Positions 1-9,100 of a DNA stretch of 64,000 bases are shown here, piece after piece. The stretch's first letter is position 1, and each line of letters starts with the position of its first letter. Origin of the DNA: Piezodorus guildinii (lineage: Eukaryota; Arthropoda; Insecta; Hemiptera; Pentatomidae); contig CM041292.1 of the NCBI GenBank assembly GCA_023052935.1, positions 149,286,939 to 149,350,938 on the forward strand, written 5' to 3'. The translations under genes were made by a program, and so were the position numbers. The notes under the pieces are model-generated. The model saw only the letters and a program-made list of their open reading frames with translations. It was not told where the DNA came from and did not search any database.

Positions 1-125
1 TATAAAAACTCAATGAAATTAATTCGTTGACCTTTTTTCATCTCTAACTGTATTTAAAAATTCTTAAATTAATTTTAACATTGAAGTTAAGTGAAAATCA
101 TGTTATGAATACCAGATTTATTAAT
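1..125 (+). repeat. Family A repeat, right-hand end (cut by window edge)
   Basis: This matches the right end of the ~860-bp family A copies at 35490-36349 and 40953-42268: an A/T tract resembling TTTTTATCTCTAACTG, then a degenerate GTTAAGTGAAAA, then a downstream ACCAGATTT. The left part lies outside the window. No coding content. Confidence 0.6.
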
Positions 126-129
126 TAAA

Positions 130-1140
130 AAAAATAAAATAAGAATTGTACACTGTTGTCTGATTATTCTACTTGTTTGGCTGTTTTTGACAATGAGTAA
201 TCATAATCATAGATGTATCAAAGTTATAAATATTTCAGCAAAATAATAATTTTTTTTTCAAGTATAATAGATACTGAAGTCTGGTCTATAAGGACATTTT
301 TGTGACTTGAATATCACACAAATTTTACTTTAAACAAAATAATAATAATGTAGACAATATGGCAGTTGGGAAAAATAATATATGAATACTACTAAAGAAA
401 AAATAGATTCTCCAAACTAATGGAATTATCTTTCACGAGAATTTTGGATATAAAAAAACAAAAACAAAGAATAAATAAAAGCAGTATTTTAGGTGATAGT
501 CATCCTTTTGGGTTTTGTGCCCCAGCATTTCTATTCCACTCCTAGTTAAGATCTTACCTTTCAAGGGCATATACAAGATTTTCATCAGGGGATGTCAAGT
601 AAGTCGAAAATTGTTAGGCAAAGCCAAGTGGGTAATATAACTTGATTATTTAAAACATTGTTTATCTATATTTTTAAAAGCAAGTTGCCATTCACTCACT
701 TATGAGGTTATCGCAATATCTCAAACATGACAATAGTTGTGAAGGGGAAATTTTTCATGGTTTTTGTCCTCACTGTCTATATGCACAATAATGCTAGATT
801 TGAATTTTTCCTTGACATGGTTAAAAAAAAAAATTCTAAAACCTTTTAAAAAATTGTTTTCAAACAAATGAAAAACTTTACATTTCGTGAAAAATTATAA
901 GGACCTATTTGAAAGATAATCAAATTTTTAACCACCCAGAAGCAAAATCATCTTGATCAGACAAGTACGAACAAAAAACTAAATTTATAATATAAATATT
1001 CAAGCGATTTGGCCTTTGTATCCTTGTTTTGAGTGTAAGTTTCCTAGGAAACCTTCAATCTATTGGATTTTTAAATTGATTTTAAATTACTAACAAATAT
1101 TTTGCTAATAGAAAATAGAGGACTTATTTTTTTACTTTGG
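130..1140. other. AT-rich stretch without recognisable gene
   Basis: No open frame of note, no splice-bounded homology and no repeat that I could match elsewhere in the window. It lies downstream of the minus-strand protease gene, so the missing last protease exon could in principle lie here or beyond the window edge, but I found no Gly-Val-Val-Ser-Trp-Gly-like coding segment. Confidence 0.5.
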
Positions 1141-1588
1141 GTTCTGCAACACATCATGTACCAAAACTTTACATATTTCTAAAAGTCAGTGCTCCCTATC
1201 CCTGCAGGCTTCCTCCCTCATATCCTCCCACATTTTTCAACCTTTCTCGTTTTTGGCTCTTCTCCAGGCAGTAACTATGCAGCCTAAGTGGCTAATGTGT
1301 CTTGTCCATCCTCAGGATATGATTGTCCACATCAGTCTTTCTTTGTGTTTTCATTGAGGATACTCAAATCTATTTTTCTTATTTCCACATTTGGAATTTT
1401 TGTAACCTGCATATGCCACAGGCTCTTCTCCAAAAGTGCATCTCCAGTGCCAATAATTTCTTTTTAGATGAATTTAGCACTTTGCGCCATACAACATGGT
1501 CAATACTAGGAAGGAGTAGTGTATTTTTTCCCCATAGAGTAACGAATAAACTCCGCCATAGCTGGTCCTAAGCCCTGGTTGAAAAAGG
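1140..1588 (-). pseudogene. Possible decayed LINE reverse-transcriptase tail
   Basis: Less AT-rich than its flanks. Read on the minus strand with frame changes, it gives short stretches that resemble the region after the catalytic core of LINE reverse transcriptases: a Met-Leu-Tyr-Gly-Ala segment, then Trp/Gly/His-rich and Arg/Lys-rich stretches. The frame is broken by stops. The resemblance is weak and could be chance, and no active-site motif is visible. Confidence 0.25.
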
Positions 1589-1889
1589 AGAAGGATTGGA
1601 CCTTTTCAAGGTTCATAAAAAAAAAAGAAAAAAACGTGCTGGTGAGGTACACCAACCTAGTCAGGAAACACCTATGGGAAGGAAATCCCCTAACCAAAAA
1701 ACCATGATGACGGGCAGTGTCACCATTACTTCTTTGGAGCCGAAAACAGTAGTTGGCAGGGTCCTTGAAGAGTGTCGTCAGGCTGAGTAGACATACTACC
1801 GAATGGCTGATGAACTGCGGAGGGCTCTACCCCTTTGAAAAAGGGCTGCTGAAGTCGGATACATCAGACCTAAAGGTGCAAATATACTC

Positions 1890-2225
1890 TTGTATCCAAT
1901 TGATGACAAGACAAACGTGGTGTTACGCATTTTCTTCCCAAATATGGCAATTATGATTGGACGAAATAGATTGATACGAGATGCATCTCTTGCAGAATCC
2001 GGAAAGGCAAGCAAAGCATCTGATCCTATTTGGAAGGGCCACCTTAGCGCTACTGGTGGTAACCTTTCCCCTCATCGCTCTGTCAGGGCTAGGGGACGGA
2101 GGGTATTAAGAGTTACTGACGCAGAAAAAACTACCAAGAAGCTCCTTACAATCCTTCAATGGAATGGAGAGGGCATCCTTAACAAAAAAATCATACTAGC
2201 AAAAAAAATGCAAAATGAAGACTAA
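1890..2225 (+). pseudogene. LINE ORF1 remnant fused to truncated endonuclease start
   Basis: An open stretch of 111 codons. Its last third holds a Leu-Gln-Trp-Asn-Gly-Glu-Gly-Ile segment, the usual start of the exonuclease-endonuclease-phosphatase domain of LINE ORF2. The reading then stops, and the catalytic residues expected over the next ~200 codons are absent. The N-terminal part is basic (Arg/Lys/Ser) and not recognisable by itself. It is part of the broken LINE at 1590-5395. Confidence 0.5.
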
Positions 2226-2767
2226 TATTATCTGCATCAATATTGATATAAAAGCACTAGTTCCCTCGGTTTCTCCTCTTCCCCAATGGAAATGCAAAAA
2301 GGCTAATTGGAAAATGTTCTTAAGAAACTTAAAGCTAAATCAACCAAATTTAACCACACGGCAAAACAGTTCACTGATACTATCCTGAAAGCAGCATAAG
2401 AAAGCATTCCTAGAGGGAGCAGGAAAAATTATAAGTCTTACTGGACACCCAAACTAGACAGCCTAGAAAGTGAAGTATCACAAGCTAGGGAAATTCTTGA
2501 AAAAGAACCAAGCAAATTAAACAATGCAAAATGGAAGGAAGCTGCAAAGAAACTACAACATGCTCTGCAAACTTCTAAGAAAAATGCTTGGAGAGAAAAG
2601 ACTGAAGAGCTAAATCTCGATCAAGAAGGTACAAAACCCTGGAAACTGGCAAAAAGTTTGGCCGTGTGAAGTCAAACCAAAATACAATCAGTTTGGAATG
2701 CAAAAATCAACTTCTAAACCAAAAGGAAGCAGCAGATCTACTTATAAAACACATAAGTAGTATAGGA

Positions 2768-3357
2768 TATATTTTTTTATATATTTATTTATTGGAATTT
2801 ACAACTGTATAACAAGTTATACATCAAGTAAACTTGAATGAAATATAAAAATGCATGAAACACATGTAGAGAAGCTTTCCAATGGAAGCACTCTAAACAG
2901 GATATTTAAGGCCATATATATGCCTGTTCTACTGTACGGAGCAGAGAGCTGGGTACTCCCGGACAACAAATGGAGCCGTATAACAGCGGCAGAAATGAAA
3001 TACTTCAGAGTGGGTTCCTAAACCCGCAGGGATAGGATCAGGAATGAAACAATAAGGGAAGAACTAAATATTCCTGCAATGAAGGAGACCCTGCAGAAGA
3101 GACAGTTAGGGTGGTACGGGCAGGATGAGTCAGGATTTTAACCCAAGCAAATTTATGAAGGCACGCCCAGTATGCACCAGACCTAGAGGAAAAGCTAGGC
3201 TTAGCTACGATGGCTACATTACCAAGTTGGGACAAGCAAGAGGAAAGACATTGCAGGAGATGAAAACTCTTGCAGGAGACAGAGAGAGATGGAGATCCTG
3301 GTTTGGACTATCTCCATGCTGACAGGCACAAGGAGAAAGCTAAAAAAGAAGAAGGAG
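2768..3357 (+). mobile_element. 5'-truncated LINE fragment nested in another LINE
   Basis: The host LINE is interrupted here and resumes at about 3358. The insert is flanked by an 8-bp direct repeat, GTATAGGA, at 2760-2767 and 3358-3365. From about 2865 it encodes the post-catalytic part of a LINE reverse transcriptase (a Leu-Leu-Tyr-Gly-Ala-Glu-Ser-Trp segment, then Arg-Arg-Asp-Arg-Ile-Arg-Asn-Glu, then a Asp-Arg-Glu-Arg-Trp-Arg motif near 3283) and ends in an A/G-rich tail (AAAAAAGAAGAAGGAG). The first ~100 bp are T/A-rich and do not fit the coding part; they may be an inverted or scrambled 5' end. Stops break the frame. Confidence 0.7.
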
Positions 3358-3451
3358 GTATAGGAGATCTAAACATCTGCCAGAAAAAGCAGAAAGATAT
3401 GCAGTAACTCTAAGAGCACATCTTAAAAGAGCCAAACAATTTCCAGGAGAA

Positions 3452-4252
3452 ATGGATGCTTCATACACCACGGTGGAACTAAAAAATGCACTGAATACTT
3501 TGAAATTAAAATGCACTCCTGGTGAAGATAGAGTAATGAATGAATTTCTAATTAATATGGGGAGGGTAGCTAAGACTCAGCTTCTCAAACTATTCAACAC
3601 AAGCTGGAAAATAGGCATTTTCCCTGGCATGTGGAAAAGGGGAATTGTTCCATTCTTAAGGGAAGGAAAGCCCTCAGGGGATGCAAATAGCTATCATCCG
3701 ATAACATTACTCAGTTGTACCGGAAAGCTCATGGAATGGATAGTCAACAACAGAATAATGTGGACCCTAGAACAGAATAATCTCCTTGCCCCTGAACAAG
3801 CTGTATTTAAAAAACAAAGATCCACTGAAGACCAGGCTGCCTTCATCACTCAAGAGATTGAGGACAGCTTTCAAAGAAAGGAGCACACATTTGCGGTTTG
3901 GGTTGACTTTGAAAAAGCCTTAGACAAGGTATGGAACGATGGGCTGATGGTCAAGATGGGGATAGAAGGCAGAGCTCTAACATGGCTAAATAACTACTTG
4001 AGGAACAGAAAAGGTCGAGTTTGCTTAGGTACCCAAAGATACAGACATAGAACTACAGAAAACGGAGTACCTCAAGGCAGAGTTCTCTCACCAACGTTAT
4101 TTATCATTTATATTAATGATATCATAGAAAAATTTCCAAGAAATGTGAAGGCTTCACTATATGCAAATGATTTAGCCTTCTGGAGCCATGCTACATCTAT
4201 ACTCGTTGCAAAATACAGGATCCAAATAGCCCTAAATGCTATTCATAAATAG
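3452..4252 (+). pseudogene. LINE reverse transcriptase domain (catalytic Asp changed)
   Basis: This 266-codon open frame has the ordered motifs of a non-LTR reverse transcriptase: a Pro-Gly-Glu-Asp segment near residue 23, a Ser-Tyr-His-Pro-Ile-Thr-Leu-Leu motif near 80, Phe-x-Lys-x-Arg-Ser-Thr-Glu-Asp-Gln near 120, Val-Asp-Phe-Glu-Lys-Ala near 151, and Gly-Val-Pro-Gln-Gly near 208. The catalytic box reads Tyr-Ala-Asn-Asp instead of Tyr-Ala-Asp-Asp, so the first catalytic Asp of the pair is lost. The frame stops at 4252 and continues in pieces to about 4462. It is non-functional and lies within the LINE at 1590-5395. Confidence 0.85.
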
Positions 4253-4559
4253 ACAGAGAAGTGGGCTATGAAAATAAATATATCTAAAACTAAATACACT
4301 ATCTTCAGTCTCTCTCCGAACACCCCAGCAGACTTAAACTTAAACAAGATTAGTAAAGAAGATAGTCCAACCTACCTAAGAATAGTTTTAGACCCACGAC
4401 TCACATGGAAAAAACAAATAGAAAAAGCATTGTTAAGACAAGTAAGAGAACAGCCCTTATGAAAAAGATAGCAGGCTCAAATTAGGAGCTCAAAGGAGCC
4501 TCTCAAGCTTAAGCTTATGAGATCCCTCTCATTGAAAAAGCTCAATGAAAGTTACCCTT

Positions 4560-5030
4560 CTACCTCATGGACCCGAATGATGGATCAGTTGCGGGTGCTA
4601 TGGCGAATGGTGGAGCTGGGATCCATATAGAATTCCCGAGCCAAAACACCCTAGACAAAGCCATTCCAACCGGCTTAAAATGCACAAATTTCAAGGCTGA
4701 ACAACAGGCGATCTTGGAGGGCAGCAAAATACTGAGATGACTCAACAGAAACGCAGACTCTAAAATAGTCTTTCTGTCAGACGCTTCATCATTACTACAT
4801 ACCCTGAAGTCAAAAAGGAAACTAGGCCTTCACACCCTTATAGAAGTAATTGAAAATCTACAATTGCAGTATAGTGAAGAGGTACTGCAATGGATACCAG
4901 GGTACTGCAGTCTGTACAGAAACGAAGTAGCCGACCGTCTTGCAAAGGAAGGAGTAGCATTACCACAACCAAACTTCACCCCTTCAGACCCTTCTGGAGG
5001 CAATGTTAATAAACAGGGCTGCAGTAAATG
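4560..5030 (+). pseudogene. LINE RNase H-like domain remnant
   Basis: In one frame with a single internal stop near 4740, this encodes features of the LINE RNase H domain. They are a Phe-Lys-Ala-Glu-Gln-Gln-Ala-Ile segment (the conserved Glu helix), Ile-Val-Phe-Leu-Ser-Asp-Ala near 4768 (the conserved Asp), and Gln-Trp-Ile-Pro-Gly-Tyr followed by Asn-Glu-Val-Ala-Asp-Arg-Leu-Ala-Lys-Glu-Gly near 4930 (the conserved C-terminal Asp). In the active enzyme this domain removes RNA from the RNA/DNA hybrid. Here the stop codons mark it as dead. Confidence 0.75.
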
Positions 5031-5082
5031 CTAAATGGGACGACCTGCACCCGAATCCCGATCCAGAAGATGCTTACTATAA

Positions 5083-5364
5083 ATGAGCAGAAAGGAGCAA
5101 GTTGTGCTCTTCAGGCTCAGAATGGGCCATAACAGGATGAAGGCACACTTCTATAAAAAGTTTGGCAATGGGGAAAGCTTTCTCCGTGGATGTAGAATTA
5201 GAGACCAGACTGCAGAGGACATCCTGCAGACGTACCCTCAGATAGAAAACAGAAAGTGGATTTGGCCAAACCCTACCGAGTTGGCGACCAAGCTCTATGG
5301 CGATCTGGAGGACCTCAAGAAGACTATTGAGTTTACAGTTCTACTCCCGAACATCACCATTTAA
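5083..5364 (+). pseudogene. C-terminal tail of LINE ORF2
   Basis: A 93-codon open frame carrying the region that follows RNase H in these LINEs: a Leu-Phe-Arg-Leu-Arg-Met-Gly-His-Asn-Arg segment, then Gln-Thr-Ala-Glu-Asp-Ile-Leu-Gln. The family usually has Cys/His knuckle residues here, which are largely lost. The last ~30 codons (Leu-Tyr-Gly-Asp-Leu-Glu-Asp-Leu-Lys-Lys) are nearly repeated at 48500-48590, so this is a family-specific 3' end. Confidence 0.65.
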
Positions 5365-5399
5365 GGGAAGAACCAAGAAGAAGAAGTACCAACTTGCAT

Positions 5400-5922
5400 A
5401 TATTTCTAAAACCTAAAAACACATTTTTTTCCGGGTGAAAATCTTCACCAATGAATGGGATTAACTCTCATTTATGTTGCAAATGAGTAGTGACAGAATA
5501 AAATTATAAGGTTTACAAGCTAAAATGTATCAAGTATTTATAGGTAGGCCTATTTCTTCTGCAAATTTGACAGAATTAAATGACGATCTGGCATTAAATA
5601 ATAACTTTATTTATTGCACATAAAACTAGTAGAAAGAGTAACTGATTTACAGATAGTGAAGTTATACATTATATTATTATATTTATCTAACCATAAGTAT
5701 ATATTAATCAGATGTGCAAAACGGCTAGTATGCATTTAAGTTTAAAAATTAAATATATGCTTGAAATTAAAAATTGTCCCTAAACACACCTTTAATTCTA
5801 ATACTTCATTTGTGTTTTTAACTTCTGATTCCCAAACATTTTTAGAGGGGATCGCAGACCCCTCTGATCCATTAGGTAATACCCATGCTATTTTTTTTAA
5901 TTGATTGATTATATTAGACCAA
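5400..5922. other. AT-rich gap between LINE and protease exon
   Basis: No gene is seen. The segment 5740-5895, read on the minus strand after a possible TAG acceptor near 5896, is open for about 50 codons and could be an alternative 3' exon of the protease, but it lacks the Trp-Gly and Cys220 expected of the family. Confidence 0.35.
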
Positions 5923-5948
5923 TTACAATAGAACACTAAAGAAGTAAC

Positions 5949-6128
5949 CTTCACAAACAAGAGGTCCACCACTGTCACCATCACAAAGACCAGCACCTCC
6001 ACTGTTTCTCAAACAAATCATGTTTTTTCTTTCATGAGTACTCAACCCATGGCACACTGATTTGGACTGAACAGCAATAACTTGGAGCTGATGCAACTTA
6101 GAATTTGTATTACTATCTTGTGTATCAC
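5949..6128 (-). CDS. Protease exon 4: catalytic Ser195
   Basis: The acceptor is GTTCTAG|GTG, which completes the Gly codon left by exon 3. It encodes Cys168, Met-Ile-Cys182 and Leu-Cys-Asp-Gly-Asp-Ser-Gly-Gly-Pro-Leu-Val-Cys. A GAAG|GTTACT donor lies at 5949/5948. If it is not used, the frame stops at 5923-5925, 11 codons after Cys201. Confidence 0.85.
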
Positions 6129-9100
6129 CTAGAACAAAAATATTTTATTACAATTATAGTTAGCAAATAAAAAAAAGAAGAAGTTGATTATTACTATGGC
6201 TTTATGAGTAGAAACACTTTTACTTTACAATAGATAAAAGACAAGATTAAATCAAGAATTGGCATCATTAAATCAAGAATAAATAAGTAAAATTCAAGGC
6301 TATGTCTAACAGTTATTATAAACTTTAAATAGAGTGAAGACTATTAATTGTAAAGAAATAGAAAGCAGTTTAAGTTTGATAGCTGTTTTTTTATATTTTA
6401 TAAACTTTCAATGTCGAAAACAAAATTATTCATTCAAAACAAAAAATCTGGAACACCTAACACACTACTAATACTTACCTCCCTTGTTAAATTCAATTTT
6501 AAAACTTTAAATTAAATCAAATTAAAAAGGCGAATCGAATGCTGAGAAGGCGTCAGTCAACAACCAATTGAGACGTTGATTTCCAAAAGGTACTAAAGGA
6601 CAATTTTCACGAAATTGATTTTTTTACATATTTGTATTCTCATCATTTAGTTTTATCTAAATATTCTATTTGATGTTATCTAATGAATTCTCAAGTCCTT
6701 AAAAAACACGATTTATAAATGCGGTCATTTTCTAAAAGTGCTAATTATGCATCTATTTTCGTTCCAAATCATTCTAAAAAAATTCATTTCATAACTTTAA
6801 CATGATGTTATTATTATAGTAAAAAAATAATTTTAAATTTTAAGGCAAAAAGACCCAAATTATCTAGTTTAATAATATAGTAATGAGAGATTTTCGCGCT
6901 TCTTGTAAAATTTCCTAGAATGGATATAGTACCTTTTGGAAATCAACGTCTCAATTGTTGTTGACTGACGCCTTCTCAGCTCACACAACCATCCTGAAGA
7001 AGGCCTATAATTTAGGCAGAAACGTCGGCACCAATAAATTAAGTTTACCCTTAATTGTGTGTTAAATTGACTGCACCCTGAACCAACTTCTCTCACAAAA
7101 TAAGTCAACTTTGTTAAGTGTTGGGGCTTTACTGACATGCTCAGAGTCTACAAAGCTGTGTTTTTGTTGCTCACATTAAAAAATTGAATCTATTTCCATT
7201 TATAAAATTTGCTGCTTGGACCTACCATTTAGGAGCTATATTGGTTTCAATAAAAAAAGTGAATACATTTTTGGTTTATTATTTTCATTAATGAACATTG
7301 GTAATTGAACAAAAAAAAACAAAAAATTATCCCATAATTTGAGGGTTTACGTTTAAAGATACGTAGAAGCTCAATAAATACCAAAAATTAATTTTCTGCT
7401 GTTAAAGCTATTCGATAGAGAATAAAATTCCCTATAAAACAAAAAAAGATTAATTGAAATCGGCTCAGAAAGAGCAGATATATAGCGTTTTGAACATAGC
7501 AATGGTGATAGGTTGATTATAGGCCATTTTCCTTTCACAAATTTATTGCTTTTCATATTGGTTAACTGTCTTTAAATAGCTTTATAAACAATTATGCTCT
7601 AATATAGTTATTTGGAAATAATAAACCACTGTGTAATAATTTTTAATGTTTAATTTTGGGGACTTTTTAACAAGCTCCAAGTTTTTTGGTGTTGCTCAGA
7701 TTTGTAGACATTTTCCATATTAGAAATTTAATAGAGAATATTTTTTGTAATTCAAGCAAACTCCAAGTATGTGTATAAATGCAGAAGGAATCCTATTAAC
7801 TGATAATGAGGCCTGCGTGGAGGAATGGAGGAAATACTTTGAGACCTTATTGAATGGAGAAGAAGGAGATGATTATCCTCCAGAACATGACGTCTATGAA
7901 GGTGAATTGGAACCACCAGATGAGGAGGAAGTTGTTGAGGCAATTAGCCGCCTAAAGAATCATAAAGCTCCCGGCATTGACTTACTCCCCGCAGAACTGA
8001 TTAAGCAGGAATCAATGGAGCTGATCAAGCGTTTACATAATGTAGTACTAACCATTTGGAATGACGAAATGCTACCTAGCGAATGGAGAAGAACGGTGAT
8101 CTGCCCCATACACAAGAAGAGAGACATGTTTAGATGCACAAATTATAGAGGAATATCTCTGCTTCCGTGTGCATTTAAAGTACTTTCATACATCTTATTT
8201 TTCCGGCTACTTCCGATTGTTGAACAAGAAACTGGTCATTACCAGGGTGGGTTCCGGCCAGTCAGATCTACCACGGACCAGATTTTTAGCCTCCGCACTA
8301 TTCTGGAGAGAGGAAGGGAGTACAATGTGACCACGCATCATCTTTTTGTTGACTTCAAGTCAGCATACGACTCTATTCATCAAAAAGAGCTTTACAAAGC
8401 ACTGTACGACCTGACTGTTCCACCAAAGCTCATAAGGCTTACAATGGAAAATATTGAATGTGTGGTCCAAGTAAAAGGTCGAAGATCAACAGAATTTCCA
8501 TCCAGAAGAGGGAGTAAGGCAAGGGGATGCCCGGGCATGCCTACCCTTTAATATGGTGTTAGAGAAAGCAATAAGGGACTTGCAGGTTCAGACTTCAGGT
8601 ACGGTATGGAACAAATTTGTGCAGCTGTTAGCATATGCGGATGATATTGATATAATAGGAAGATCCAGGCAAGCAGTAGTTGAGTCATTCCTTGTTCTGG
8701 AAGCTGCTGCGAAAAAGGTAGGACTTACTGTCAATGAGGCCAAGACCAAGTATATGGTATCGGATCAAGGTTCAAGATCAAAAGACACCAATGTTTCTTT
8801 TGGACCCTACAGATTTGAGCAGGCCTCTGAGTTCGTTTACCTGGGTTCAATGGTAACAAGCAACAACGATGCTGCCATAGAGATTAGGAGAAGAATATTA
8901 GCTGCTAACAACTGCTATTTTGGACTCCGGATGCATCTGACAAGCAATTTGATAAGCAGGAGAACCAAAGTTATCATATAAAGAACTCTCATCCCTCCTG
9001 TATTATGTTTTGGCTGGGAGACATGGACCACAGCCAGGGCTGAAGATCAACTCCTTCTCACATTTGAAAGAAAAGTATTACGTCGAATTTACAGCGGGAT

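Larger units (their letters stand above)
1590..5395 (+). mobile_element. LINE-1-sized non-LTR retrotransposon with RNase H, degenerate
   Basis: A decayed non-LTR retrotransposon on the plus strand. In order: an ORF1-like stretch (about 1596-2110), the first residues of an endonuclease (Leu-Gln-Trp-Asn-Gly-Glu-Gly-Ile near 2155), a linker (2390-2670), the reverse transcriptase (3452-4252), an RNase H-like segment (4560-5020), and a 3' tail ending in GAAGAAGAAG (to about 5390). Most of the endonuclease is missing between about 2220 and 2360. Another LINE fragment is inserted at 2768-3357. An RNase H after the RT is known from the I/LOA/jockey-related groups and absent from classical RTE, so I place it broadly there. 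Stops and frame changes make it non-functional. A tail of the same family recurs at 48485-48625. Confidence 0.8.

Noticed and set aside
5742..6002. 86-codon minus-strand frame over the protease Ser195 exon
   Set aside because: Its first part is out of frame with Gly-Asp-Ser-Gly-Gly. The second part (about 5742-5895) might be a 3' exon, but lacks Trp-Gly and Cys220, so I did not call it.
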